From contig JABFGF010000001.1 of NCBI GenBank assembly GCA_013112635.1, positions 992,001-1,056,000 on the forward strand: a stretch of 64,000 nt of DNA, written 5' to 3'. The position numbers were made by a program, and so were the translations under genes. Below the pieces are notes generated by a model. That model did not search any database and had not been told where the DNA came from. It was given only the letters and a program-made list of their open reading frames with translations. This stretch comes from Calditrichota bacterium (GTDB taxonomy: Bacteria; Calditrichota; Calditrichia; Calditrichales; J004). Shown piece by piece: positions 53,554 to 62,799 of this stretch; the first letter of the stretch is position 1, and the number at the start of each line of letters is the position of its first letter.

Positions 53554-54342
53554 CTATATATTTTCTATCTTGTTTTTTCTTATTAAAAGCATATCGTCAA
53601 AAGCCCGGTTTTTTAGTCCTTTTAAGCCAAGTTTATAAATACCCTTATTTGCCAACTTACACGCTAATTTAAAATAAAATGGATTTAGTCGCTGTTTACT
53701 AAACAAGTGAATGTTTTTACCATTTGTGTAATAACTACAATTTATTTTATTTGCTATCTTTGCCAGGCTTTGTACACTATAGATACTTATATGTTGACCA
53801 TGATCAAGCCCATAATACCACCACTCTTTTAGTTTTGGTGGTGACTTAATAAATGTTTCTGTCGAAAAAAGAACAGTCTCTGTCTTTTCAAACATCTGTT
53901 GAATCTCTGTTAATGGATCTGTCAAATGTTCAAAAGTTTCAAATGAAGTAAGTAAGTCATATTTAGTAATTGTTGGTTCATCTTCAAAACCTAAGGCTAA
54001 AAGGTTTTGACAATAGGGATCAGACCAATAAAAATCAAAACCCATATCTCTCATTAATCTAGTAAAAACACCATATCCCCCGGCATAATCCAGGAAAACA
54101 CCATGTTTATTAAAGAAAAACGAGATTAATGAGGCAGTAATTTTTGATAAATAAATATTTCTGTTCATTATGCCGGTATCAGAATCATTTATGGCTGATT
54201 CATAGGATTCTTTTAGCCAATATGGATCCTCTGTTTGGATAAAACTGCAACTTTCACAAAACAAATATGCTATTTCATATTTATTCATGATTGTCGCTTT
54301 ATCAAATTGTTTTAATTCCTGAGAACAAAGCTTGCACTTCAA
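53554..54342 (-). CDS. Class I methyltransferase with zinc-ribbon N-terminus
   Basis: 262 aa. N-terminal CKLCSQELKQF and CESCSFIQ give four cysteines (two CxxC) for a zinc ribbon. SAM-binding FLDYAGGYGVFTRLMRDMGFD follows, then FETFEHLTDP (post-I motif). This type is common in capsule and O-antigen clusters and methylates sugars or transfers a deoxy-sugar branch. The gap to the GT9 gene is 1 base. Confidence 0.87.
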   Translation of the reverse strand: MKCKLCSQELKQFDKATIMNKYEIAYLFCESCSFIQTEDPYWLKESYESAINDSDTGIMNRNIYLSKITASLISFFFNKHGVFLDYAGGYGVFTRLMRDMGFDFYWSDPYCQNLLALGFEDEPTITKYDLLTSFETFEHLTDPLTEIQQMFEKTETVLFSTETFIKSPPKLKEWWYYGLDHGQHISIYSVQSLAKIANKINCSYYTNGKNIHLFSKQRLNPFYFKLACKLANKGIYKLGLKGLKNRAFDDMLLIRKNKIENI

Positions 54343-54344
54343 TA

Positions 54345-55577
54345 TTATAAATCGTCCATATTTTTAATTAATTCTCTGAATCTTTTCCGGAAGTTCTCTA
54401 CACTCCAGTTTTCATTAATATTTTTTAAAGTAAGAATATATGCATTCTTACACCATTTTGTACTTTTTTGTGAAGCTTCACGTATTGTTTCACTCAAACT
54501 TTCGCTATCCCATGAATCTGATAAAACGCAGCTTTCTTTAGGTGCAATTAAGTCTATATATCCCACTGGGATCAATCCTAAACCCATACTTCCCAAAAAA
54601 GCAGTACCAATTCCAGTATTTATCGGTGCATGAATAGTGAAATTTGTCCTTCTTATTAGCTGTTTTAGTTTTTTTTGAAGTGGCTTTCGTTGCCAATGGA
54701 AAATATAGTGTATATTTGGCAATCGGAGTTCATTTGCGTATGATTTTAGAATCTCATCTTCTACTTTACAATAAATATAAAGGTGCAAATCAAGATTTTT
54801 TGCAAAAGCTTCGATAAGGACATCCATTCCTTTTTGTATATTGCCACCAGTTCCACCAACATAAATAAAACTTTTATTACCAATATCAAATGCTTTCTCT
54901 TCTATTGGTATTAAAAGTGATTTTTCTACATAGGAAGCAAAACCAGTTGCTGGGTAAAAAAACTTATTTTTATATTCACCAAAACTATCTACTACTTTTG
55001 GACAATTTGGATTGATCAGAACATGTGCTTTTTTTGTTAAATATTCTTCCCCACCTATTGTAAGATCCATATTTCTTTTAAGATTGAGTTTTTCTTTTAT
55101 ATTTCTTCTCTTTATAAAGGAATTATAACGTTCTTCAGATTCTTTATAGAAAATTTTCCAAAATGCCCCTGATATATATTGTATAATTTTTGTTTCTGAT
55201 GGCAGGTTGTCAATTATAGTTTTACATTTTCCACCATGACCTATAAATAAAGAATAGTTTTTATTGTTTTTATTTTCAGTATTTGAATCAACAATATCTA
55301 CGGTATAACCTTCTTCATTAAGCCCTTTTACCATTTCATACATCAATCCAGTAAAGTTAAAATATTTTATATTTGGATATTGCTTTACAGCTGTTATCCA
55401 TGCATTTGGCGACAGAGCAACTAAAGCGTTACGTTTTTTAGGTTTATCACTTTTGAAGTAATCAATATTTTCAATTATTGAATTAGAAACTTTAGATCTA
55501 ACTGCAAACTTTGTATAGAAATTCTTCAAAATAGTCGGTATTTTTTGGAAAAAAAATATTTTTTGAATATTATTCAT
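54345..55577 (-). CDS. Glycosyltransferase (GT4-like)
   Basis: 410 aa from the ATG at 55577; a TTG at 55607 would add 10 polar residues and was not chosen. C-terminal GT-B marks: FIYVGGTGGNIQKGMDVLIEAF, LHLYIYCKVEDEIL, and TNFTIHAPINTGIGTAFLGSMGLGLIPVGY. N-terminal FIGHGGKCKTIIDNL in a GT-B arrangement. The EX7E motif is not obvious, so it is a divergent GT-B member. Confidence 0.75.
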   Translation of the reverse strand: MNNIQKIFFFQKIPTILKNFYTKFAVRSKVSNSIIENIDYFKSDKPKKRNALVALSPNAWITAVKQYPNIKYFNFTGLMYEMVKGLNEEGYTVDIVDSNTENKNNKNYSLFIGHGGKCKTIIDNLPSETKIIQYISGAFWKIFYKESEERYNSFIKRRNIKEKLNLKRNMDLTIGGEEYLTKKAHVLINPNCPKVVDSFGEYKNKFFYPATGFASYVEKSLLIPIEEKAFDIGNKSFIYVGGTGGNIQKGMDVLIEAFAKNLDLHLYIYCKVEDEILKSYANELRLPNIHYIFHWQRKPLQKKLKQLIRRTNFTIHAPINTGIGTAFLGSMGLGLIPVGYIDLIAPKESCVLSDSWDSESLSETIREASQKSTKWCKNAYILTLKNINENWSVENFRKRFRELIKNMDDL

Positions 55578-55629
55578 AATATATTCTTTTTCATTACTTT
55601 GCCTCAATTAGACTTGAATAATGAAATAA

Positions 55630-56424
55630 TTAACTTTCCGTTTTAATTATGTATTTTTTCCTTTTAATATCAGTCAGTAAAATTTCCGTGCCCAAAACGC
55701 TAATTTTTCTGACTTTAATAAGTTTGTTTTCTAATAATATACCAGGGAAATATCCAAATGCCCTTATTTTATTAATAGTGATACAAAAATCATCTCCAGT
55801 TTTAATCTGATTCATATTAATTGGACGATTATAATAGGTACCTTTCTCCTTATGTTTAATTCCTGGAGTTTTGTACAACTTTTTGGAAATCACTTCAAAT
55901 GCTAATTGGCTTGCAACTTTATGGCTTCTTTTAATCAGCGTGTTTATCATTTCATATTTATCAATCTTAAAAGATTTTTGAATAATGATATTTCCGGTGT
56001 CAATTCCACTGTTTATATGGTGGACAGTTATCCCTGTTTCTTTTTCTCCATTTAGTATAGCACCATGAAATGGTGATGCTCCCCTATATTTCGGTAATAA
56101 TGAAGGATGAAAATTAATAATTACTGGAAAAGAGCTTAAAAAGTTTTCTCTCAATATTTGATTAAAAGAAGATACTATTATTAAATCAGGCTTTATTGCT
56201 TTTAGTTTATTTACTATAATTTTTTCATTAACATCTACATCTGTTATATAATTGATTTTTCTCTTATGACAATACCTAAATAGCTCGATTTCACGGTAGT
56301 AAGGATATTTACCTTTGTATTTATTAGTAATTACCAACTCAAGGTTTACATCATGTATTTTGGCCAGGCTAGATAATACACTGTTCCCAAGCCCAGTACT
56401 ACCAAACAATACAATTTTTTGCAT
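55630..56424 (-). CDS. Sugar N-formyltransferase-like protein
   Basis: 264 aa. The catalytic set of N10-formyl-THF-dependent formyltransferases is present: IINFHPSLLPKYRGASPFHG (Asn, His) and HHINSGIDTGNIIIQ (Asp). At 264 aa it lacks the full C-terminal domain of methionyl-tRNA formyltransferase and matches the size of sugar formyltransferases such as those making Qui4NFo. It lies directly after an ATP-grasp gene and an aminotransferase, consistent with formylating the new amine. Confidence 0.8.
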   Translation of the reverse strand: MQKIVLFGSTGLGNSVLSSLAKIHDVNLELVITNKYKGKYPYYREIELFRYCHKRKINYITDVDVNEKIIVNKLKAIKPDLIIVSSFNQILRENFLSSFPVIINFHPSLLPKYRGASPFHGAILNGEKETGITVHHINSGIDTGNIIIQKSFKIDKYEMINTLIKRSHKVASQLAFEVISKKLYKTPGIKHKEKGTYYNRPINMNQIKTGDDFCITINKIRAFGYFPGILLENKLIKVRKISVLGTEILLTDIKRKKYIIKTES

Positions 56425-57609
56425 TTAATTCCGGTCTCTATATACAACTTTTTTGTTGATCTGATTATGCATTTTATTAATCAAATTCATAAGTTTAGTT
56501 CTATTATTACTTTCAAGTATATAAAATCCATACCTGTTTAAACTATTAGTGATTTTCGGTATTTTCATTCCAACACCAATTTTATACTCAAAAAGTACGA
56601 TATTTTTATTACACTTAATTTTATCAAAATCGAAGGAATCAATAACATTCCCCACAGGAAATTCTAAATATCTAATACCGGCTGCCTTATTTAGAACTGG
56701 AGTAAAATATGGGGTTGAACCCATTACCAATTTTAAATACTCTGTCTCGATGTCAACCCCAGTAGACATGGGTACCAAATGTGATGTAATATAGTCACCA
56801 CCCAACCGTGGTCCGATTTCAATAATTGATAGTTCATCATTCAAAACTTTTATTTCAGCATGAATAGGACAATTATCCAATCCCAACCTGATTGTTGTTG
56901 TAGTGAGTAAAGAAGATATTTTTTTACTTAAATAACAATACTTTGAAGGTTGAATATGTGCAAGTTCTACAGTATTTGGTGGGGGAGTTATGGTTTTGTC
57001 AGTAATTTGTATTAAATGAAAAGTTTTATTGTATACTATTCCTTCAACACTAATTTCTTCTCCATATTGGTATTCTTCAATTAATATGAAGTCCTCTTTG
57101 GTCTCGGAAAAAGTATTTTCAATATTCTTTAATAATGATTGTTTATCTTCAACAAAAATAATTCCCCTACTGCCAGAATTGTCTGTTGGCTTTAAAACTA
57201 ATGGGTACTTCAATAGCTCAAAATCAACTCCATCTTTCTTGAACCACTTAACAAACTTGGCAGAAGGAATACGATTCTTTTGTAAAATATCTTTTAGAAT
57301 ATTTTTCTTTATTGTATTATTTATACTTTTTACTGTTGGGAATTTAAATCCAAACTCAGCAGCAATTCTTGCCATCATAATTAATGGTTTATCCGTTGCA
57401 GCTGTGACAATTCCATTCACACAGTGTTTTTTACATATTTTAACAGTGCTTTCAAAATCGTTACCTGGAATTGTATAAAAGTGTGTTGCAAGCTCTTTCC
57501 CAACAGCATTTTCATCTGGATCAATTACAATTGTTTTGTATCCCAATTTAACTGCCTTATTTATAAGAGAAACCTGCAAATCGCCACCGCCAAATATCAA
57601 AACATTCAA
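56425..57609 (-). CDS. ATP-grasp ligase
   Basis: 394 aa. N-terminal Rossmann-like VLIFGGGDLQVSLINKAVKLGY, ATP-grasp core YPLVLKPTDNSGSRGI, ILIEEYQYGEEISVEGIVYN, ITPPPNTVELAH, and C-terminal IEIGPRLGGDYITSHLVP. Such proteins join an acid to an amine with ATP. In this position it may couple an amino acid or similar to the 4-amino sugar. It abuts the formyltransferase (0-base gap). Confidence 0.85.
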   Translation of the reverse strand: MNVLIFGGGDLQVSLINKAVKLGYKTIVIDPDENAVGKELATHFYTIPGNDFESTVKICKKHCVNGIVTAATDKPLIMMARIAAEFGFKFPTVKSINNTIKKNILKDILQKNRIPSAKFVKWFKKDGVDFELLKYPLVLKPTDNSGSRGIIFVEDKQSLLKNIENTFSETKEDFILIEEYQYGEEISVEGIVYNKTFHLIQITDKTITPPPNTVELAHIQPSKYCYLSKKISSLLTTTTIRLGLDNCPIHAEIKVLNDELSIIEIGPRLGGDYITSHLVPMSTGVDIETEYLKLVMGSTPYFTPVLNKAAGIRYLEFPVGNVIDSFDFDKIKCNKNIVLFEYKIGVGMKIPKITNSLNRYGFYILESNNRTKLMNLINKMHNQINKKVVYRDRN

Positions 57610-57641
57610 TTATTTTTTACCTTTTTAGAAATATTTATTAT

Positions 57642-58778
57642 TTAGCTACTTGACAAGATGTTTTTTATTAATTTGATGATATATTCAATCTCTTCAGGTA
57701 ACAATTTCCCATACATTGGCAGTGTTATTTCATTATCAGTTATATAGTCCGTTTTGGGCAATGAACATGCGTCATCTTTATATATAGAGAAATGATGTAC
57801 TGCCGGATAATGAACGCTTGTTTGAATTCCTTTTTCTTTAAGTTGGTCTCTAATAGAATCCCGTTTTTCAAATGTAGAGTTCTTTAAAACAATCGGGAAT
57901 ATATAATTGGATGTAAAATCTGAATGGTTTTTAAAGGGGATTTCAATTCCCTCCAAATCAGCCAGCTCCTCAATATAAAGTTTTCGCAATGCTTCTCTTT
58001 TTTCAAGGTCTGATCTAATTTTTTTTAACTGTGATATCCCTATTGAAGCCCGAATATCATCCATTCTGTAATTAAAGCCCAAATCAACTACATCATACGA
58101 TGTGCTATGGCCTTTTGCCCTTTCATAAGAAAGAGAAGTCATCCCGTGTGAGCGCAGAAGTTTTGCCCTGTTAAAAAAATCTTCATTATTTGTAATCAAC
58201 ATTCCACCTTCACCGGTAGAAATGTTTTTATTGGAAAAAAAACTAAAACAGCCAATATCTCCAATTGTCCCAAGCTTATTACCTTTATATTCCGATAATG
58301 GGCTATGGCTTGCATCCTCAATAACTTTAAGGTTGTGTTTTTTTGCAATAGCCATAATTGTATCCATTTCACATGAGAATCCACCATAATGCATTACAAT
58401 AATTGCCTTAGTTTTATCTGTTATGTGTTTTTCTATTTCTTTGGGATCAATTGTTAAGTCAGCCATGCTTGTAACATCACAAAAAACTGGTACTGCATTT
58501 ACATAGCGGATCGCATTAACCGTGGCAACAAAAGTAAGTGAAGGACAAAGCACTTCATCATCCGGCCCTATACCCAAAACCTTTAATGCCATATGTAAAG
58601 TAACAGTACAATTAGAAAGTGCTAAAGCATGTTTTGCATGCAGCATTTCAGCAAAAGTTTTTTCAAACTCTGCTGTTTTGGGTCCGGTAGATATCCATTT
58701 GGAACGGATTGTTTCCAGAACAGCTTTTTCTTCTTCTGTATCAAAGTTTAGATCAAATAATGGGATTTGATAGGACAT
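57642..58778 (-). CDS. DegT/DnrJ/EryC1-type sugar aminotransferase
   Basis: 378 aa. PLP enzyme: the pocket ALSNCTVTLHMALKVLGIG, VIEDASHSPLSEYKG, and Lys in FSFFSNKNISTGEGGML, DLGFNYRMDDIRASIG. It transfers an amine from glutamate to a keto sugar. It follows a LegB-like dehydratase gene that would supply the 4-keto sugar, so a 4-amino-4,6-dideoxyhexose is expected. Confidence 0.92.
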   Translation of the reverse strand: MSYQIPLFDLNFDTEEEKAVLETIRSKWISTGPKTAEFEKTFAEMLHAKHALALSNCTVTLHMALKVLGIGPDDEVLCPSLTFVATVNAIRYVNAVPVFCDVTSMADLTIDPKEIEKHITDKTKAIIVMHYGGFSCEMDTIMAIAKKHNLKVIEDASHSPLSEYKGNKLGTIGDIGCFSFFSNKNISTGEGGMLITNNEDFFNRAKLLRSHGMTSLSYERAKGHSTSYDVVDLGFNYRMDDIRASIGISQLKKIRSDLEKREALRKLYIEELADLEGIEIPFKNHSDFTSNYIFPIVLKNSTFEKRDSIRDQLKEKGIQTSVHYPAVHHFSIYKDDACSLPKTDYITDNEITLPMYGKLLPEEIEYIIKLIKNILSSS

Positions 58779-58800
58779 ATTTTTCAGTTAACCATAATTA

Positions 58801-59787
58801 TTAAATGTTATAAATATCAGATTTGTATCCGGCCAGATTGTTTTTATCAGAAAACCACTCGATTGTCCTTTGCAAACCTTCATCGAGAGAAACCATTTGT
58901 TTCCAATCAGTCTTTTCCACCAGCTTTCTATTTGCTCCAAACAATCGTCTAACTTCACTTTTTTCCGGTCTTAACCGTTGCTCGTCACTTACTATTTGTG
59001 CTTCCGGATTAATTTGATCAATAATTTTTTGTGCCAAATCTCCAATGGAAATTTCAGAATTTGTAGCAATGTTAATCTGCTCCCCAAATAAGTCTTTTCT
59101 TTTGGCTATCTCATAAAATCCATTTGCTGTATCAGCAACATATAAAAGATCTCGCGTAGGCGTTATATCTCCCAGTTCAATTTCTTTTTTCCCGTTTAAA
59201 AGTTGAGAAATAATTGTCGGGATTACTGCCCTGGCTGATTGTCTTGGTCCATAAGTGTTAAATGGCCTTACGGTAACAACAGGTAATTCAAAACTTCTGT
59301 AAAAAGACTCTGCTAGGTAATCGGCTGATATTTTTGTTGCTGAATATGGAGATTGACCTTGTTTTGGATGTAATTCATCTATTGGTACATATTGTGCCGT
59401 TCCATAAACTTCCGATGTGGAAGTTACAAGCAACTTTTCAATTCCCAGGTCTCTGGAAGCATTAAGGACATTTAAAGTCCCTTTTACATTTGTATCAACG
59501 TAAGAATCCGGTGAGTGATAACTAAAAGGAATTGCGATTAGAGCAGCTAAATGGAAAACAGTATCAATTCCTTCAAGAGCTTTACGAACACCATTTGGAT
59601 CACGAATATCTCCGGCAAAAATGTCTATTTGTTTCAGTTTTTCTTGTGGGATTGAATCAAGCCATCCCCAACTATTAAATGAGTTATAGAAAACAAAAGC
59701 CCGGATATCATATCCTTGCTCGAGTAAAAATTCTGTTAAATGGCTGCCGATAAAACCATCTGCACCTGTAATTAACACTTTTTTCAT
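58801..59787 (-). CDS. SDR nucleotide-sugar 4,6-dehydratase (LegB-like)
   Basis: 328 aa extended SDR. VLITGADGFIGSHLTEFLLEQGY, TSEVYGTAQYVPIDE and YSATKISADYL with catalytic Tyr-Lys; the NTYGPRQSARAVIPTIISQL and LYVADTANGFYE parts match LegB-type dehydratases, which act on UDP- or GDP-GlcNAc. Product: a 4-keto-6-deoxy sugar, taken by the aminotransferase downstream. Substrate nucleotide is inference. Confidence 0.88.
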   Translation of the reverse strand: MKKVLITGADGFIGSHLTEFLLEQGYDIRAFVFYNSFNSWGWLDSIPQEKLKQIDIFAGDIRDPNGVRKALEGIDTVFHLAALIAIPFSYHSPDSYVDTNVKGTLNVLNASRDLGIEKLLVTSTSEVYGTAQYVPIDELHPKQGQSPYSATKISADYLAESFYRSFELPVVTVRPFNTYGPRQSARAVIPTIISQLLNGKKEIELGDITPTRDLLYVADTANGFYEIAKRKDLFGEQINIATNSEISIGDLAQKIIDQINPEAQIVSDEQRLRPEKSEVRRLFGANRKLVEKTDWKQMVSLDEGLQRTIEWFSDKNNLAGYKSDIYNI

Positions 59788-59790
59788 TTT

Positions 59791-60489
59791 CTATTCACCT
59801 TTAAATACATTGTCAAAGTCAGTTCGTGCCTTTTCATAGTCACTTGGTCTTCCAATATCCAGCCAATATTCTTTAAGGTCATATTTTACAACCGGAAGGT
59901 TTTTGTCCAACATATTTTTGATAAGTGTATCCATTCCAAAATATGTATCATCGGGGATATATTTAAATATATCTGGAGTCATAACATAAATCCCAGCCAA
60001 AACATAAGTGATTAAATCTGGTTTTTCTTCCACACCCGTAACCAAATCGTCTTCAAAAAACACATTACCAAAGGCGAAAGGAAGTATCTCTTTTTTAATT
60101 GTAATAGTAAGAGCAGATTTTTTCTCCATTGCAAATTTATAAAAATCTGCAAAGTTAATCTGGCTTAGTATATCACCATTCATCACAACGAAGGGTTCGT
60201 TTAACTGCTCTTTTAACAAAGTAACAGGACCAACTGTACCTAATGGCTTTTCTTCTTTGCTAATTTGAAGCTTGACACCATATTTTTCACCATTACCAAA
60301 AAAGTTTTCTATATACTCCGATTTATAGTTTGTAGCTAAAAATATTTCATCAAAACCATGCTGCTTTAACTTTTCTATTTGAATTTCTAATATTGATTTT
60401 TCACCGATTGGCAATAAGGGCTTTGGGATTACCTGGGTAAAAGGTTTAAGCCGAGTACCTAAACCGCCTGCTAAAATTACTGCTTTCAT
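59791..60489 (-). CDS. Nucleotidyltransferase for a sugar-1-phosphate
   Basis: 232 aa. AVILAGGLGTRLKPFTQVIP (activating loop) and PKPLLPIG, then VVMNGDILSQINFADFYK and YWLDIGRPSDYEKA. It activates a sugar phosphate with an NTP, the step that would supply substrate to the LegB-like dehydratase 3 bases downstream. Similar proteins occur as LegF/GlmU-type partners. Confidence 0.88.
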   Translation of the reverse strand: MKAVILAGGLGTRLKPFTQVIPKPLLPIGEKSILEIQIEKLKQHGFDEIFLATNYKSEYIENFFGNGEKYGVKLQISKEEKPLGTVGPVTLLKEQLNEPFVVMNGDILSQINFADFYKFAMEKKSALTITIKKEILPFAFGNVFFEDDLVTGVEEKPDLITYVLAGIYVMTPDIFKYIPDDTYFGMDTLIKNMLDKNLPVVKYDLKEYWLDIGRPSDYEKARTDFDNVFKGE

Positions 60490-60501
60490 AATATCCTATA
60501 G

Positions 60502-61398
60502 TTATTTAAACCAAGATTCTAAATCTTTATCTACTAAACTTTGGAGTTGACTAATATCTTTTTCAAAATGTCGTTTAATGTCATATCTAATTTCGATTGG
60601 CATTGAGTACTTTTTAATATTTTTATTCATAATATATTCATTAATAAAGGCTCGTAGTTTGGAGGGCGTAATACTGCGTGTTAATCTTTTTATGATATTA
60701 TCTGTTAATACAAATTTTTGAATTGTTTTTGATCTGACAATACCACTTTTGTTAAATTTTTTCGAAACATCAGGAGTGAAATTTGGATCAACCTCAAGGA
60801 ATTTAAAAATATCGTACAAAACATCTAAAGGTTTATTAATTAAATCTTCAAAAAAATATATTTTTACGTTATTTTTTGAAAAAGCTTCAATGTATGCTTT
60901 AATTTGTTCAAAATATTTACTTTGACCTGAATAATCATAATGCCAACGCCACCCTAATTCTAATCGTTTTTTTTCAAGTTCGAGCGATTTAGTAAACTGC
61001 TGGTCTTCAATACCAATCATAACTGATTGTGTATATTGAGAAAACGCCCGATCTATCGGATTTCTTAATACAGCAATTATTTTACAGTTTGGAATAAATT
61101 CCGTTATTGTCGGAATTGTTCTTTCATAAAAATATAAATAAGAATTTGAACATTCCCCTATCGCTTTTTTGTTTTGAGCGCCTTTGAATAATTCCTGGTA
61201 ATCTTCCAGTTTATTTATAATATGATCATTAATAGCTTTGTCATGCGGCCCCTTAAAAAAAGGGGTTCTATTATAAAATGAAAAAAAATCTGGTTCCTTT
61301 TCAGGGCTAAGATAAATATCCGGGTGTTGTTTAAGATAGTTATACAATGAGGTAGTTCCGGCTTTGGCCGCCCCTATAACTAGAAAATTTGGTAACAT
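60502..61398 (-). CDS. PAPS-dependent sulfotransferase
   Basis: 298 aa. 5'-phosphosulfate loop FLVIGAAKAGTTSLYNYL, catalytic-base region, 3'-phosphate loop IAVLRNPIDRAFSQYTQ, and late RFFEDL-like FFEDLINKPLDVLYDIFKFL. It transfers sulfate from PAPS to a sugar, so the polymer may be sulfated, as is common for marine polysaccharides. No PAPS-making genes are nearby. Confidence 0.88.
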   Translation of the reverse strand: MLPNFLVIGAAKAGTTSLYNYLKQHPDIYLSPEKEPDFFSFYNRTPFFKGPHDKAINDHIINKLEDYQELFKGAQNKKAIGECSNSYLYFYERTIPTITEFIPNCKIIAVLRNPIDRAFSQYTQSVMIGIEDQQFTKSLELEKKRLELGWRWHYDYSGQSKYFEQIKAYIEAFSKNNVKIYFFEDLINKPLDVLYDIFKFLEVDPNFTPDVSKKFNKSGIVRSKTIQKFVLTDNIIKRLTRSITPSKLRAFINEYIMNKNIKKYSMPIEIRYDIKRHFEKDISQLQSLVDKDLESWFK

Positions 61399-61410
61399 GT
61401 GTGTTTTTAC

Positions 61411-62775
61411 CTAAAGTTTTGAGAATTGGGGATTATAGCCAATCCAATATCCGAAAATATTGTATGCTTTAATTGCAGCAATCAAATTCCAAATTATAGT
61501 ACTAAGGCCTGTACCTATCGCGGCACCCAATATTCCATACGTGGGTATTAGCAAATAATTAAGAAGGACATTCACAATCGCACCAATAATCATTGCATTA
61601 CGGAAGTGGGCTTGATTTCCTGACATATCCATTAGTAGACCAACTGATCCAAATAAAGCATTAAACAATTGTCCAATACCTAAAATAATTAAAACATTTT
61701 GACCTTTAATAAATTCAGGACCAAAAAAATTCAAAATCGGAAATGAAAAAACTAAAAGGAAAATAAATATTGGCAATGTAACCCAAAAAATTAGCTTTGC
61801 TGATTGATTAACAACATCTTTAAGTCTTTCGTTTTGTCCACTCCAAAATAATTCAGAAAATTTCGGGCCTGCAATGGCATTAACTGCACCCAGTGCAAAG
61901 CTTATAAAAATTGAAATTTTTAAAGCAATTCGGTAGATACCAATCTCTTTAGTTGATGAATAAATTCCAAGCATAAATGTGTCTGTCCAGCCCATAATAA
62001 AAAACATTCCAGCTGTAACAATCATAGGCGTTGAAACGTTAATGATCTCTTTATATGAAATAATATTCTTACTTGGCACCGTATCTTCATTAATAAATCT
62101 TTTTTTATATTTTAGCCAGGTAATATAGCCAAGTACTGAAAGGATTATTGTCGTAATTACGTGCATATAAATCGGATTTAAATAAGATTTTGAAATAGTA
62201 AAAGACAATATTAGCAATATTATAATATTGGTTAAAGGCAAAACTGTTTGTAGAGTGATTGAAGGCAAAATACTTTTTATACCCCGAAGAGCGGAAGTAC
62301 AAATAACGAAGAATGAACCTACCGGTAATAAAAATGCGGTCATTTTCAATGCAGGAACAAGCCGTGGTTCATTAAAAATGGCAATTGAAATAAATTCACT
62401 GGACAAATAAAACATAATTGACATTAATAAGGACAAGCTTAATATTAATTTTGTGATTTTTGTAAAAAATTTATTAATAGAATTCCAATCTTGTTTTCCA
62501 GCATATTCAGCTATATATCTAACAACCGAAGTTTGTGAACCAAATGAACCAAATAAAGAAAAAATGCTATAAACCGATAACATTAATGAATAAATCCCAA
62601 TAACATCCGCACCGTATAGCCATGCAAGTATCAGGTTAAATATATAACTAAATATTAAAGCAATGTTTTTTAGTATGAAGGTTGAGCTTGCACTTTTCGC
62701 AATTTCACGAAAATCAACATCCAGTAATGAAAATTTTGTTGCTATTTTATTTTGTATTTTTAAAAGAAAACTCAA
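61411..62775 (-). CDS. Wzx-type flippase (MOP superfamily)
   Basis: 454 aa, about 14 membrane helices. Opening SASSTFILKNIALIFSYIFNLILA and YGADVIGIYSLMLSVYSIFS are typical of polysaccharide flippases; the second half has GQLFNALFGSVGLLMDMSGN. It would move the lipid-linked repeat unit across the inner membrane for the Wzy-type polymerase encoded at 51120. Confidence 0.9.
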   Translation of the reverse strand: MSFLLKIQNKIATKFSLLDVDFREIAKSASSTFILKNIALIFSYIFNLILAWLYGADVIGIYSLMLSVYSIFSLFGSFGSQTSVVRYIAEYAGKQDWNSINKFFTKITKLILSLSLLMSIMFYLSSEFISIAIFNEPRLVPALKMTAFLLPVGSFFVICTSALRGIKSILPSITLQTVLPLTNIIILLILSFTISKSYLNPIYMHVITTIILSVLGYITWLKYKKRFINEDTVPSKNIISYKEIINVSTPMIVTAGMFFIMGWTDTFMLGIYSSTKEIGIYRIALKISIFISFALGAVNAIAGPKFSELFWSGQNERLKDVVNQSAKLIFWVTLPIFIFLLVFSFPILNFFGPEFIKGQNVLIILGIGQLFNALFGSVGLLMDMSGNQAHFRNAMIIGAIVNVLLNYLLIPTYGILGAAIGTGLSTIIWNLIAAIKAYNIFGYWIGYNPQFSKL

Positions 62776-62799
62776 TTAGTGAAATAACCTCATAACTCT

